Assembly (NCBI RefSeq): GCF_001422665.1
Contig: NZ_LMLU01000010.1
Span: forward strand, 36,900-100,899
Origin: Arthrobacter sp. Leaf234
Lineage (GTDB): Bacteria > Actinomycetota > Actinomycetes > Actinomycetales > Micrococcaceae
DNA length: 64,000 nucleotides
Reading direction: 5' to 3'
In this document: positions 19,390-28,095 of the stretch, piece by piece
Layout: each line of letters opens with the position of its first letter
Numbering within the stretch: position 1 is the first letter of the stretch
Program-made: the position numbers and the translations under genes
The notes under the pieces: generated by a model
Seen by the model: the letters and a program-made list of their open reading frames with translations, nothing else
Told to the model about the DNA's origin: nothing
Database searches by the model: none

Positions 19390-20073
19390 GTGCATGAAGA
19401 CCCTGCTTCCCGACCCCCGGTCGGAGAGCACCCGGAACGCCGGCCCCATCGTGTGGGCTGGCGTTTCGTGTTCTCCGCCGTCGTCGTCGCCGCCCTGATC
19501 ACCGGACTGGTCCGCGCCTTCCTGATCGACGTCTACTTCATCCCGTCGGCCTCGATGGAGCCGCTGCTCACCGAGGGGGACCGCGTCCTCGTCGGCAAGC
19601 TCCACGACACGCGCGGGGAACTCCGCCGGGGCGACGTCGTCGTCTTCGACGGCCGGGGATCCTTCGACCCGATCACGGACCCGCGATCCCTCCCGGAACG
19701 GATCGTGGCGGGTGCCGGCCAGTGGCTGGGACTTTCGGGCAGCGACACCGTGTACGTGAAGCGGATCGTCGGGGTCGCGGGGGACCACGTGGTCTGCTGC
19801 ACGGCCGACGGCCGGATCAGCGTGGACGGGAACGGGATCGACGAGCCGTACGTCTATCCGGGGGATGCGGCGAGTGAGCAGCCGTTCGACGTCGTCGTCC
19901 CCGAGGGGCGCGTCTGGCTCCTCGGCGACCACCGCTCCGCGTCCATGGACTCGAGGTCCCTGCTCGGCGCGCCCGGTGGTGGCCTCGTCTCCGAGGATCG
20001 GATCATCGGCAGGGCCTTTCAGCTAGTCTGGCCACTCGACCGGTTCGCGCCGATCGAGCGCCACGTCGGCTGA
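19390..20073 (+). CDS. lepB: Type I signal peptidase (first of two)
   Basis: Signal peptidase I cleaves signal peptides of secreted proteins on the outer face of the membrane. The 227-residue protein has one N-terminal membrane helix (about 25-45), catalytic Ser55 in PSASMEP and general base Lys124 in VKRIVGVAGD, followed by box E GDHRSASMDSR. GTG at 19390 begins 10 bp after rplS. A second, longer paralogue follows after 90 bp. Tandem signal peptidases are frequent in Actinobacteria. Confidence 0.92.
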   Translation: MHEDPASRPPVGEHPERRPHRVGWRFVFSAVVVAALITGLVRAFLIDVYFIPSASMEPLLTEGDRVLVGKLHDTRGELRRGDVVVFDGRGSFDPITDPRSLPERIVAGAGQWLGLSGSDTVYVKRIVGVAGDHVVCCTADGRISVDGNGIDEPYVYPGDAASEQPFDVVVPEGRVWLLGDHRSASMDSRSLLGAPGGGLVSEDRIIGRAFQLVWPLDRFAPIERHVG

Positions 20074-20164
20074 GGTGGGCAGCACCGCGGCGCTGACGCC
20101 GCCCAGGCAGTAACGCATCCGGGCGCGCAGCCGCCGGAATCACGACCACGAAGGACATCAGCAC

Positions 20165-20998
20165 ATGGCACGGAGCTTCCGCAGGAAGTCGGCTTCGGGG
20201 GCCGAGGCACCCGCAGCACACCCCTTCGACCCGGACGCACCGCAGACATCCGAGGACGGCGCCGAGCGCCCACGGGCGAAGAAGGAGGCCGATCGCGGTT
20301 TCGGTGCCTGGCTGAAGGAGATCGCGACGATCGTCGTCATCGCCCTGGTGCTCTCCTTCCTCATCAAGACCTTCCTCTTCCGCGCGTTCTTCATCCCGTC
20401 GGGCTCCATGGAGGAGACCCTGGAGATCGACGACCGCATCTTCGTCAACCAGCTCGTCCCGCAGCCGTTCGACCTCCAGCGCGGGGACATCGTCGTCTTC
20501 CGTGATGCCGAGGGATGGCTGCCCCCGCAGACCCAGACGCAGGTGAGCTGGTTCAAGGAGGCCCTGATCTTCATCGGGCTCGCCCCGGACGAGTCCCAGC
20601 AGCACCTCGTCAAGCGCGTCATCGGCCTCGCCGGCGATCACGTCATCTGCTGCGATGCCCAGGGCCGTATCACCGTCAACGGCGAGCCGCTCGACGAGCC
20701 CTACCTCTTCCCGGGAGCCAACCCGTCGGACGTGCCGTTCGACGTCGTCGTGCCCGAGGGCAAGGTCTGGGTCATGGGGGACCACCGCAACGCCTCGGCC
20801 GATTCGCGGGCGAACCGTGACAAGCCGGGCGAGGGCTTCGTGAGCGTGGACGAGATCGAGGGCAAGGCCGCGGTCATCGCGTGGCCACTCAACAGGATCG
20901 GCTTCCTCGGGAACCATCCCGAGGTCTTCGACGGCATCCCCGAGCCGGAGGCCGCGGCCCGGCCCACTCCCGCAGCACCCACGCCCTCGGGACCATGA
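20165..20998 (+). CDS. lepB: Type I signal peptidase (second of two)
   Basis: The 277-residue paralogue has a charged cytoplasmic N terminus of about 47 residues, a membrane helix (about 50-70), catalytic Ser81 in PSGSMEE, Lys150 in [10 protein letters not shown] and box [12 protein letters not shown]. It differs from its neighbour in the longer N terminus and a Pro/Ala C-terminal tail, so the two may serve different preproteins. AAGGA precedes the ATG at 20165. The last codon overlaps the rnhB start (ATGA), coupling the two. Confidence 0.93.
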   Translation: MARSFRRKSASGAEAPAAHPFDPDAPQTSEDGAERPRAKKEADRGFGAWLKEIATIVVIALVLSFLIKTFLFRAFFIPSGSMEETLEIDDRIFVNQLVPQPFDLQRGDIVVFRDAEGWLPPQTQTQVSWFKEALIFIGLAPDESQQHLVKRVIGLAGDHVICCDAQGRITVNGEPLDEPYLFPGANPSDVPFDVVVPEGKVWVMGDHRNASADSRANRDKPGEGFVSVDEIEGKAAVIAWPLNRIGFLGNHPEVFDGIPEPEAAARPTPAAPTPSGP

Positions 20999-21735
20999 CC
21001 GCAGCGCGCAGGAAGCGCACCGCGGCCCCGAACCTGACCTTCGAACGGACCTTCGGTGAGCAGGGGCACCGCTTCGTCGCCGGCTGCGACGAGGTGGGCA
21101 GGGGAGCGTTGGCCGGGCCGGTGTCCGTCGGCATCGTCGTCGTGGACCTGTACTCCGTCGCCGGCCTGAGGGGCGTCCGGGACAGCAAGCTGCTCGCTGC
21201 CGCCGAGCGCGAGGCGCTCGTGCCACGAATCCGGCGCTGGGCGGTCGCTTCCGCCGTCGGTCACGCCTCCGCTGCCGAGATCGACGCCCTCGGGTTGCTA
21301 CCCGCGCTGCGCACCGCGGGTAGCCGTGCGTGGGACGGGGTGCTCAGGACCGTGTCTCCCGACGTCGTCGTACTCGACGGCAACCACGACTGGCTGTCCG
21401 CGCGGCAGCAGGAACCCCTGTTCCTGACGGACGAGGGCGCCCCTCCCGTGGAGGCCCGGGGATGCACCGCCCCCGTGCACACGAGGATCAAGGCCGACCT
21501 GACCTGCCTCAGCGTTGCGGCGGCCAGTGTCCTTGCGAAGGTCGAGCGGGACGCGTACATGGTGACGCTGTCCGGCGATCATGCTGCCTTCGGCTGGGAC
21601 GTCAACAAGGGCTACGCCACAGAGGCCCACCGGGCAGCGATCGACGCCGTCGGGCCCACCGGGTTCCACCGCAGGACCTGGCGGCTGGGCAACCTGGAGC
21701 GCGTTGGCGCGTCGACCACGGAGAGTGGGGGATGA
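20995..21735 (+). CDS. rnhB: Ribonuclease HII
   Basis: RNase HII removes single ribonucleotides misincorporated in DNA and degrades RNA in RNA/DNA hybrids. The 246-residue protein has the N-terminal DEVGRG catalytic motif (Asp, Glu), a second conserved acid in the [10 protein letters not shown] region, and the GYAT motif of the type-2 family near the C terminus. ATG at 20995 overlaps the stop of the second lepB. A longer in-frame start (20881) lies inside lepB and is rejected. Confidence 0.93.
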   Translation: MTAARRKRTAAPNLTFERTFGEQGHRFVAGCDEVGRGALAGPVSVGIVVVDLYSVAGLRGVRDSKLLAAAEREALVPRIRRWAVASAVGHASAAEIDALGLLPALRTAGSRAWDGVLRTVSPDVVVLDGNHDWLSARQQEPLFLTDEGAPPVEARGCTAPVHTRIKADLTCLSVAAASVLAKVERDAYMVTLSGDHAAFGWDVNKGYATEAHRAAIDAVGPTGFHRRTWRLGNLERVGASTTESGG

Positions 21736-21742
21736 TGGTCCG

Positions 21743-22069
21743 ATGAGTGCCGAGGATCTTGAGAACTACGAAACCGACATGGAGCTCCAGCTCTACCGCG
21801 AGTACCGGGACGTCGTGGGGCTCTTCAGCTACGTGGTGGAGACGGAGCGCCGGTTCTACCTGGCGAACAACGTGGACCTCCAGGCGCGGTCGGCAGACGG
21901 CGAGGTCTACTTCGACCTCACGCTGCAGGACGCGTGGGTGTGGGACGTGTACCGTTCCGCCCGCTTCGTGAAGAACGTCCGCGTCATCACCTTCAAGGAC
22001 GTCAACGTCGAGGAGCTGACGAAGTCGGACGACATCGCGCTCCCCAAGGACGGGACGCTCGGCAACTGA
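21743..22069 (+). CDS. DUF2469 family protein
   Basis: The 108-residue acidic protein begins SAEDLENYETDMELQLYREYRDVV and is highly conserved in Actinobacteria directly after rnhB, where it is annotated only as DUF2469. No catalytic motif or membrane segment is visible. It starts 7 bp after rnhB, so it is probably the last gene of the lepB-rnhB transcript. Conservation and position suggest a housekeeping role that is still undefined. Confidence 0.9.
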   Translation: MSAEDLENYETDMELQLYREYRDVVGLFSYVVETERRFYLANNVDLQARSADGEVYFDLTLQDAWVWDVYRSARFVKNVRVITFKDVNVEELTKSDDIALPKDGTLGN

Positions 22070-22242
22070 CGCGTTCCCCGGCGTTCCTTCCTGCTCTCCC
22101 CTCCTGCCGTCGTGGGGTCCGGTGTCGAGTGGTTGATGTCGGGACCGCGATCTCCGTCGCCTGGCGCCTTCGCCCTGATTCCCCCGCGGCTCGTCCATCG
22201 GGTCGGCGACCCGGTACGGCGTCCGGCTCAGGGGTGAGTTAC

Positions 22243-22536
22243 TCAGGGGGTGAGTCCATCCTCGTCGGCGCTGCGGGAGAAGGTGTCCTCGCCGTCGTCC
22301 GGGCCGGATGCGGCCTGCTCCAGCCGGTCCGCCTCCGATCCACCCGTCCCGCCGCCGTCGATGCCACCTCCGGCCGTGGCGTCGTCCGGCTGCGCCGGTG
22401 TTCCCTGGTCCTGCCGGTCTGCCTCCGATCCGCCGGTTCCGGCGTCCGCGATGGTGCCGGACGCGGTCGGGGCGTCCGGGAGCGCCGGTGTCACCTGGTC
22501 CTGCCGGTCTGCCTCACTGCCGCTGAACTCCGACAT
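22243..22536 (-). CDS. Small acidic protein made of three tandem ~30-residue repeats
   Basis: The 97-residue product carries three copies of a unit beginning (G/S)GSEADRQDQ, at about residues 4, 34 and 64, rich in Asp, Gly, Thr and Pro. It has no membrane helix, signal peptide or Cys and is probably disordered. ATG 22536 has GAGGAG 7 nt upstream. An in-frame GTG at 22686, itself behind GGAGGA, would add 50 basic residues, so the N terminus is uncertain. A perfect 18-bp palindrome lies at 22562-22579. I do not recognise a family. The gene stands alone, convergent to DUF2469 and divergent from yraN. Confidence 0.5.
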   Translation of the reverse strand: MSEFSGSEADRQDQVTPALPDAPTASGTIADAGTGGSEADRQDQGTPAQPDDATAGGGIDGGGTGGSEADRLEQAASGPDDGEDTFSRSADEDGLTP

Positions 22537-22561
22537 CGACGCCTCCTCGGCTCTCGTGTGT

Positions 22562-22579
22562 CGGCATCCATGGATGCCG
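22562..22579. promoter_or_regulatory. 18-bp perfect palindrome upstream of the acidic repeat protein
   Basis: CGGCATCCATGGATGCCG is fully self-complementary. It lies 26 bp before the favoured start codon of the acidic repeat gene, a position suited to an operator or a cruciform/hairpin in its leader. If the longer GTG start is used it would lie within the coding sequence. Confidence 0.4.
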
Positions 22580-22773
22580 CTGGCCTTCCACCGTACGAGA
22601 GGCAGCGATGCGGGGGCCAGTACTTCCCGCTGCCGGGATGGCGTCCCCGTGGACACCGGTTTCCTCGACGTCCGCAGATCGGGCACGTCGTGATTCCTCC
22701 GTTGTCCACATAGGGCATCCCGCCCGGCTGTCGTCCTCCCGCTGCCCCGAAGCTGGGGAAGGAGGTGATCGCC

Positions 22774-23130
22774 ATGGTGGCGAAGGATCAGTTGGGCCGC
22801 CGCGGAGAAGCGACGGCGGCGCAATATCTGGAACGCGCAGGACTGCGGATCGTGGACCGGAACTGGCGTTGTCCGGTCGGCGAGATCGATCTCGTGGCCG
22901 TGGACGGGTCCACGCTCGTGATCGTCGAGGTCAAGACGCGCAGCTCGGACGATTTCGGGCAACCGCTCGAGTCGATCACGGCGAGCAAGCTCGAGCGGCT
23001 GTATGTCCTCGCGTCCCAGTGGGCCCGGGCGCACAACCAGCGCTTCAGTGGCTTCCGCATCGATGCGGTGGGCGTTCTCGACGACGGCAGCGGTGACCCG
23101 CGCATCGAGCATGTCCGGGCGGTGATCTGA
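22774..23130 (+). CDS. yraN: YraN/UPF0102 family endonuclease-like protein
   Basis: A 118-residue protein with the restriction-endonuclease-like core GEIDLVAVDGSTLVIVEVKTR, in which the Asp and E-V-K residues match the PD-(D/E)XK pattern. Function in vivo is unclear; in several bacteria it sits with comM and dprA, as here. The ATG at 22774 is preceded by AAGGAGGTGATC (22759-22770), a full match to the 16S rRNA anti-Shine-Dalgarno end, which fixes the start and predicts strong initiation. comM begins 2 bp after its stop. Confidence 0.9.
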   Translation: MVAKDQLGRRGEATAAQYLERAGLRIVDRNWRCPVGEIDLVAVDGSTLVIVEVKTRSSDDFGQPLESITASKLERLYVLASQWARAHNQRFSGFRIDAVGVLDDGSGDPRIEHVRAVI

Positions 23131-23132
23131 CC

Positions 23133-24665
23133 GTGCTCGGTCGGACCTACGCAGTGTCCCTGGTCGGGATGAACGGGCACATCGTCGAGGTCGAGGCGGA
23201 CATCGGGCAGACTCTTCCGGCGTTCGTGCTCCTCGGACTTCCCGATGCGTCCCTGAACGAGGCGAAGGATCGCATCCGTGCGGCAGCCCGCAACGCCGGT
23301 GTCCCCCTCAGCAGGCGCAAGATCACCGTCAACCTCATCCCGGCGTCCCTGCCGAAGCGGGGATCGTCCTTCGACCTGGCGATCGTCATGGCTGCACTCG
23401 CTGCGGCAGGAGATGTGCGGGGTTGCGGCACGACGGTCTTCATCGCGGAACTGGGACTCGATGGACAGCTTCGTCCCGTGCGCGGGATGCTGCCTGCGGT
23501 GATGGCCGCCGTGGACGCCGGCTACCGCAGCATCGTGGTGGCGGCGGAGAACGAGGCAGAGGCGGCTCTCGTCCCGTCGGCGGAGGTCAGGTCCTTCCAC
23601 ACCCTCAGATCAGTGGCCGCGGGCTTCGGCGCGGACGTCGAGGGCGAGGACCCCGCCGAAGCAGCGCCACGGGACCCGGTCGCTGTCCCAACCGCGCAGC
23701 CCGGCCTCCTGAAAGACCTGTCCGACATCGCCGGACAGGTGGAGGCCCGGTTCGCTCTGGAGATCGCCGCGGCGGGAGCCCATCACCTCCTGATGGTGGG
23801 TCCTCCGGGCGCGGGCAAGACGATGCTCGCCGAGAGGTTGCCGGGCATCCTGCCCGATCTGGAGGACGACCACGCGATGGAGGTGACAGCCATCCACAGC
23901 CTGAGCGGCGAGCGGCACTGTGCGGAGCTGGTCCGGAAGCCGCCCTTCGAGAGCCCGCACCACACGGCGACACCGGCGTCGATCATCGGTGGCGGGAGCG
24001 GCATCCCCAGGCCGGGCGCGGCGTCCAGAGCCCACCGCGGCATCCTCTTCCTCGATGAGGCGCCGGAGTACGAGCGCCGCGTGCTCGAAGCGCTCAGGGA
24101 GCCGCTCGAGAGCGGTCGCCTCGTCCTTCATCGCGCCTCCGGCACTGCCTCCTACCCCGCCCGATTCCAATTGGTGCTCGCCCTGAACCCCTGTCCGTGC
24201 GGACTCGCGAACGGGAAGGGAATCGACTGCCTGTGTACGGCGCAGCAGCGACGCCGGTACTTCAACCGGTTGTCCGGACCGCTCCTGGATCGGGTCGACC
24301 TCCAGGTGGTCGTGCAACGCGTGAGTCTCGCGGACTACGCGGACGGGGCGCCGTCCGAGGCCTCGTCCGTGGTGGCGGCTCGGGTGGCCGAGGCACGAGC
24401 TGCCCAGCGCGCCCGGTTGGGCCGATGGAGCTATGCGACGAACTCGGAGGTGCAGGGCCGCATCCTGCGCGGCGAGCTCGCGCTTCCGCGCAGGGTGACG
24501 GCGCCCCTGGACCGGGCGCTCGATCGTGCCCTCGTCAGTGCGCGTGGCTGGGATCGTGTGCTGCGGGTGGCGTGGACCATCTGCGACCTCAGCGGCCGCG
24601 GGAGCCCTGATGCGGACGACGTCGTCACCGCCCTGGGGTTCCGACTTCAGGAGCGTGCCGCGTGA
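23133..24665 (+). CDS. YifB/ComM-type AAA+ ATPase (Mg chelatase-like)
   Basis: The 510-residue protein has an N-terminal Lon-protease-like (S16-type) domain, the AAA+ core with Walker A GPPGAGKTM (about 225-233), Walker B GILFLDEAPEY, and a C-terminal Mg-chelatase-like domain. ComM of Vibrio is a helicase promoting branch migration in natural transformation; the family is also widespread in bacteria not known to be competent. A small Cys cluster (NPCPCG...DCLC) follows the ATPase core, as usual in the family. GTG 23133; the last bases overlap the dprA start. Confidence 0.9.
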   Translation: MLGRTYAVSLVGMNGHIVEVEADIGQTLPAFVLLGLPDASLNEAKDRIRAAARNAGVPLSRRKITVNLIPASLPKRGSSFDLAIVMAALAAAGDVRGCGTTVFIAELGLDGQLRPVRGMLPAVMAAVDAGYRSIVVAAENEAEAALVPSAEVRSFHTLRSVAAGFGADVEGEDPAEAAPRDPVAVPTAQPGLLKDLSDIAGQVEARFALEIAAAGAHHLLMVGPPGAGKTMLAERLPGILPDLEDDHAMEVTAIHSLSGERHCAELVRKPPFESPHHTATPASIIGGGSGIPRPGAASRAHRGILFLDEAPEYERRVLEALREPLESGRLVLHRASGTASYPARFQLVLALNPCPCGLANGKGIDCLCTAQQRRRYFNRLSGPLLDRVDLQVVVQRVSLADYADGAPSEASSVVAARVAEARAAQRARLGRWSYATNSEVQGRILRGELALPRRVTAPLDRALDRALVSARGWDRVLRVAWTICDLSGRGSPDADDVVTALGFRLQERAA

Positions 24666-25864
24666 GCGCGCCCGTCTCGGCCGCGGTTCAGGCGCGGGCT
24701 GCCCTGTCGAGATTGTTCGAGCCGTCCGATACGGTCGGGCTCGGGCTGGCGGCTGTGGTGGGTGCCGTCGATGCCCTGCGGATCGCCCGGAGGGAGCTCA
24801 GGGCCGGGCGCGAGATCCGAGCACAGCTCTACGACCTCCTGGACCTGACGGAGCACGGGAGCCGCGACCACCTGCAGGAGGGGTTGGACCGGTGGGCGCC
24901 TCGCCTTGCCGACCTCGCGCCCGACCGCGATCTGGCGACTCTCGCGCGCCTCGGGGGTCGTCTGGTGACACCGGAGTCGGGAGAGTGGCCCGGCGCGCTG
25001 GACGATCTGCAATCAGCTGCTCCTCTGTGTCTGTGGGTGCGCGGCCGGCCTGAGATCCCCGACCGCCGTCGGCTGGCGGCCGTCGTCGGATCGAGGGACA
25101 GCACCTCCTACGGAGCGTCCGTGACGGCGGACCTGGCCGCCGGTCTCATCACCCGCGGGTACTCGGTGGTGTCCGGTGGTGCCTACGGGATCGATGCCCA
25201 GGCTCACCGCGCCGCGCTCGCCTCGGGGGAGGATGACGGGTTTCCGCCGACCGTCGCCGTTCTCGCCTGCGGCATCGACCGCTACTACCCAGCAGGGAAT
25301 GAGGAGCTTCTGCGCGTCATCGCAGAACGGGGACTACTCATCTCGGAGGTGCCTCCCGGCAGTTCGCCGACGAGGTGGCGGTTCCTGCAACGCAACCGGC
25401 TGATCGCTGCACTGAGCGGGGTGACGGTTGTCGTCGAAGCCCGCTGGAGGTCCGGCGCCCTGAACACGGCCCATCATGCGGCCGGCCTGGGGCGCCCTGT
25501 CGGGGCTGTGCCAGGGTCGGTGCACTCGGCCAATTCGGCGGGGTGTCACCGGCTGCTGAGGTACGGTACGGCAGTCTGCGTGACCGATGCGGCCGACGTC
25601 GCCGAGCTCGCAGGGCCCCTCGGCAGCCTCCCGACGGGGGATCGCACGCGTGAGGCCGCGACGCCCGCGAAGGAGCAGGACGGGCTCGCCATCCCCGATC
25701 TGCTGGTTCTGGACGGTCTTCCGGTTCGTGCGTCGACGACGGTCGACAAGCTGGCCGTCGTGGCGGGGCTGTCCGCCCGGGAGGTGATGGGCGGACTCGG
25801 TCGGCTCGAACTCGCAGGGCTCGCCGTGAGGACGCCGGAGGGGTGGCGCCGGCAGAAGGCCTGA
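24662..25864 (+). CDS. dprA: DNA processing protein DprA
   Basis: DprA binds incoming single-stranded DNA and loads RecA. The 400-residue protein has an N-terminal helical region, the Rossmann-like core (GSRDSTSYG, SGGAYGIDAQAHRAAL, FLQRNRLIAALS) and a C-terminal winged-helix domain (about 335-395), as in the long form of the family. The GTG start overlaps the comM stop. The triad yraN-comM-dprA is a conserved cluster that does not by itself prove competence. Confidence 0.93.
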   Translation: MSAPVSAAVQARAALSRLFEPSDTVGLGLAAVVGAVDALRIARRELRAGREIRAQLYDLLDLTEHGSRDHLQEGLDRWAPRLADLAPDRDLATLARLGGRLVTPESGEWPGALDDLQSAAPLCLWVRGRPEIPDRRRLAAVVGSRDSTSYGASVTADLAAGLITRGYSVVSGGAYGIDAQAHRAALASGEDDGFPPTVAVLACGIDRYYPAGNEELLRVIAERGLLISEVPPGSSPTRWRFLQRNRLIAALSGVTVVVEARWRSGALNTAHHAAGLGRPVGAVPGSVHSANSAGCHRLLRYGTAVCVTDAADVAELAGPLGSLPTGDRTREAATPAKEQDGLAIPDLLVLDGLPVRASTTVDKLAVVAGLSAREVMGGLGRLELAGLAVRTPEGWRRQKA

Positions 25865-25978
25865 ACTGTTGCGGACCGCTGTCCCTGCTGCCCTCCTGAG
25901 TCGGTACCACAGGTGTCCATCGCACGAACCCCAATGAACCCCCATGCACCCGCACGAACGCACCTGAAGGAGATCCTG

Positions 25979-26704
25979 ATGTCCGAAACCCGGTCCACCG
26001 GTCCGCGGAAATCTGCCGGGCGACGCGACGTTCGCTGGTACCTCGACGTCGACAGTCCCGTCGGCACACTTCGCATCGTGGTCGACAGTGAAGCTGTCAT
26101 CGGTCTGTATCACGGAGAGCACGTGCCGCGTCCCACCGCGGAGGTCCTCGGACACCTGGCGTCGGTGCCGCCCGACCCACCAGTAGATGTGCCATGCGGC
26201 CACGTGATGCCCCCGTCCGCTCTGACGGCGGGCGATGACGCAGTCGGCGAGCGGGGCCGTCCCATCGCAGCAGCGGGGGAGAGCGTCGTCGTCGTTTCGG
26301 ACGCGGCACGGCGACTCCTGGTGCGGACGGCCGGTGAGCTCCGGGAGTACTTTGCAGGAAGTCGGCAACAGTTCGACGTCCCCGTCGTACTGCGGGGCAC
26401 CGCGTTCCAGTGTTCGGTGTGGGCCGCCCTGACAGACATCCCCTTCGGCGAGCGTCGCAGCTATCGCGACATCGCCGAGCAGTTGGGCAATGCGAGCATG
26501 GGCAGGGCCATCGGAGCCGCGGTGCGAGCCAATCCGGTGTCCATCATCGTGCCCGGACACCGTATCGTCGCCAGTACGGGCGCAGTCGTGGGCTACGCAG
26601 CAGGCATCGGCGTGAAGACGGCCCTTCTGGAGCACGAAACGGCCGATCATCCCAGGACCCCTCTTCGTGCGGCTGCACCGGTTGAATCGGGTGAGGTGCA
26701 GTAG
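25979..26704 (+). CDS. Alkyltransferase-like protein: MGMT/Ogt family lacking the acceptor cysteine
   Basis: The C-terminal half is a clear O6-alkylguanine-DNA alkyltransferase domain: GTAFQCSVWAAL, the SYRDIAEQLGN helix, RAIGAA with the Arg finger, and NPVSIIVPGHRIV. The motif that should read PCHR is PGHR; Gly193 (GGA) replaces the methyl-accepting Cys. Lesion-flipping elements (the Tyr and Arg) are kept. Alkyltransferase-like proteins with Trp or Ala at this place bind alkylated DNA and recruit excision repair; a Gly variant could act the same way. The N-terminal domain is enlarged by a roughly 45-residue insert. ATG 25979 has AAGGAG 6 nt upstream. It lies between dprA and xerC. Confidence 0.8.
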   Translation: MSETRSTGPRKSAGRRDVRWYLDVDSPVGTLRIVVDSEAVIGLYHGEHVPRPTAEVLGHLASVPPDPPVDVPCGHVMPPSALTAGDDAVGERGRPIAAAGESVVVVSDAARRLLVRTAGELREYFAGSRQQFDVPVVLRGTAFQCSVWAALTDIPFGERRSYRDIAEQLGNASMGRAIGAAVRANPVSIIVPGHRIVASTGAVVGYAAGIGVKTALLEHETADHPRTPLRAAAPVESGEVQ

Positions 26705-26790
26705 TGCGGAGGTGCAGGGGGATCGGCAGGGCGCTCCTTCCGGGCGGAACCTTGATCCGGGGAGATACTGGTGACGTGCACGGAGGCGAC

Positions 26791-27873
26791 ATGAACAGGG
26801 GACACGTGGTCGATGCCGTCGCGGACGGCCCGACCCCGAACTACGCGGTCGAGGCTGACGCCGTCGCGGCCGGTACAGTCACGGACAGCGGGGTCGAGGC
26901 CGGCACCGTCGCGAACGACGCCGCAGGGCACCAGGCGGTCGTCGAGTCGCCGGGCGACGCCGCGCACCAGTTCGCCTTCTCCGCCGCGCTGCGGGCGTTC
27001 GAGGACTATCTGGCGTTCGAGCGCAACCGGTCCGTTCATACGATCCGGGCATATCTGAAGGATGCCCGCCTCTTCCTCAGCCACGCGCAGCAGGCCGGCG
27101 TCACGAGCCTCGGCCAGCTCGAGCTCCGCCACTTCCGGAGCTGGCTGGGAGTGCTCGACGACGCAGGGTTGGCTCGCTCGACCCTGGCCCGGCGGGCGGC
27201 ATCCGTCCGGACCCTCATGGACTGGGCGGTGCGTGAAGAACTGGTCCCGGCCAATCCGGCCCTCCGGCTCCGTGCGCCCAAGCGCAGCAGCGCGCTGCCC
27301 GCGGTCCTCAGCCATGCCCAGGCACAGAGCTTGTTCGAGGGACCGGTATCGGACGTCGGTACGGACGCCGGTCTCCTGCAGCGCCGCGCCATCCTCGAGG
27401 TGTTGTACGCCACCGGGGTCCGCGTCGGTGAACTGGTGGGGATCGACATCGACGACGTGGACACGGGGCGCCGTACCCTCGTCGTCACCGGCAAGGGTGA
27501 CAAGCAGCGGACCGTTCCGTACGGCGAGCCCGCCGGTAACGCGATCGAGGCGTGGCTGCGCCACGGCCGTCCGCAATGGATCAGCCCGGCGAGCGGACCT
27601 GCCCTGTTCCTCGGCAGGCGGGGAGGGCGGATCGACCAGCGGTCGGTCCGAAGCCAGGTGAAGGAGGCGCTCGATGCGCTCGATGACACGGCAGCCCGAG
27701 GCCCCCATGCCCTGAGGCATACTGCGGCGACCCACCTGCTCGACGGCGGGGCCGACCTCCGCGCCGTGCAGGAACTGCTCGGCCACTCCAGCCTCGCCAC
27801 CACGCAGCTCTACACCCACGTCTCGGTCGATCGACTCCGACGCAGCTACGAGCAGGCTCATCCGCGCGCCTGA
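26791..27873 (+). CDS. xerC: Tyrosine recombinase, XerC type
   Basis: XerC with XerD resolves chromosome dimers at dif. All catalytic residues are visible: Arg211 (TGVRVGEL), Lys235 (GKGDKQR), His306 and Arg309 (HALRHTAATHLL), His332 (LGHSSLATTQ) and nucleophile Tyr341 (LYTHVS). The core-binding SAM-like domain begins near residue 62. Before it lies an unusual Ala/Val/Asp-rich 60-residue tail containing two imperfect copies of V-x-A-G-T-V. ATG 26791 has GGAG upstream; in-frame GTG starts at 26776 or 26704 would lengthen the tail. Position after dprA is the usual one for xerC in this group. Confidence 0.88.
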   Translation: MNRGHVVDAVADGPTPNYAVEADAVAAGTVTDSGVEAGTVANDAAGHQAVVESPGDAAHQFAFSAALRAFEDYLAFERNRSVHTIRAYLKDARLFLSHAQQAGVTSLGQLELRHFRSWLGVLDDAGLARSTLARRAASVRTLMDWAVREELVPANPALRLRAPKRSSALPAVLSHAQAQSLFEGPVSDVGTDAGLLQRRAILEVLYATGVRVGELVGIDIDDVDTGRRTLVVTGKGDKQRTVPYGEPAGNAIEAWLRHGRPQWISPASGPALFLGRRGGRIDQRSVRSQVKEALDALDDTAARGPHALRHTAATHLLDGGADLRAVQELLGHSSLATTQLYTHVSVDRLRRSYEQAHPRA

Positions 27874-28095
27874 TGCAGGCAGTGTGGCCCAGCTCCGGCG
27901 CGGCGCTGCCGCTCAAATGGCACCGCGGTAGTTACAGTGGCGAAATTCAGGTTCGTCGGGCACAATGAGCAGTGGCAACACAGAGCTCGCACTCCGGTGC
28001 GGGTGGGTCTCGTAAGGTAGCAGCACGCTCGTTCGCAGTTTCATCAGCCAGTGCAGGTCGTTGGGGAAGACGTACCTACAGCTATGGAGGATGGA

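Noticed and set aside
22491..22718. Small Cys-rich ORF (CPICGRRGNRC) on the minus strand
   Set aside because: Weak third-position bias and no clear Shine-Dalgarno for its ATG; kept only as part of the finding on this stretch.
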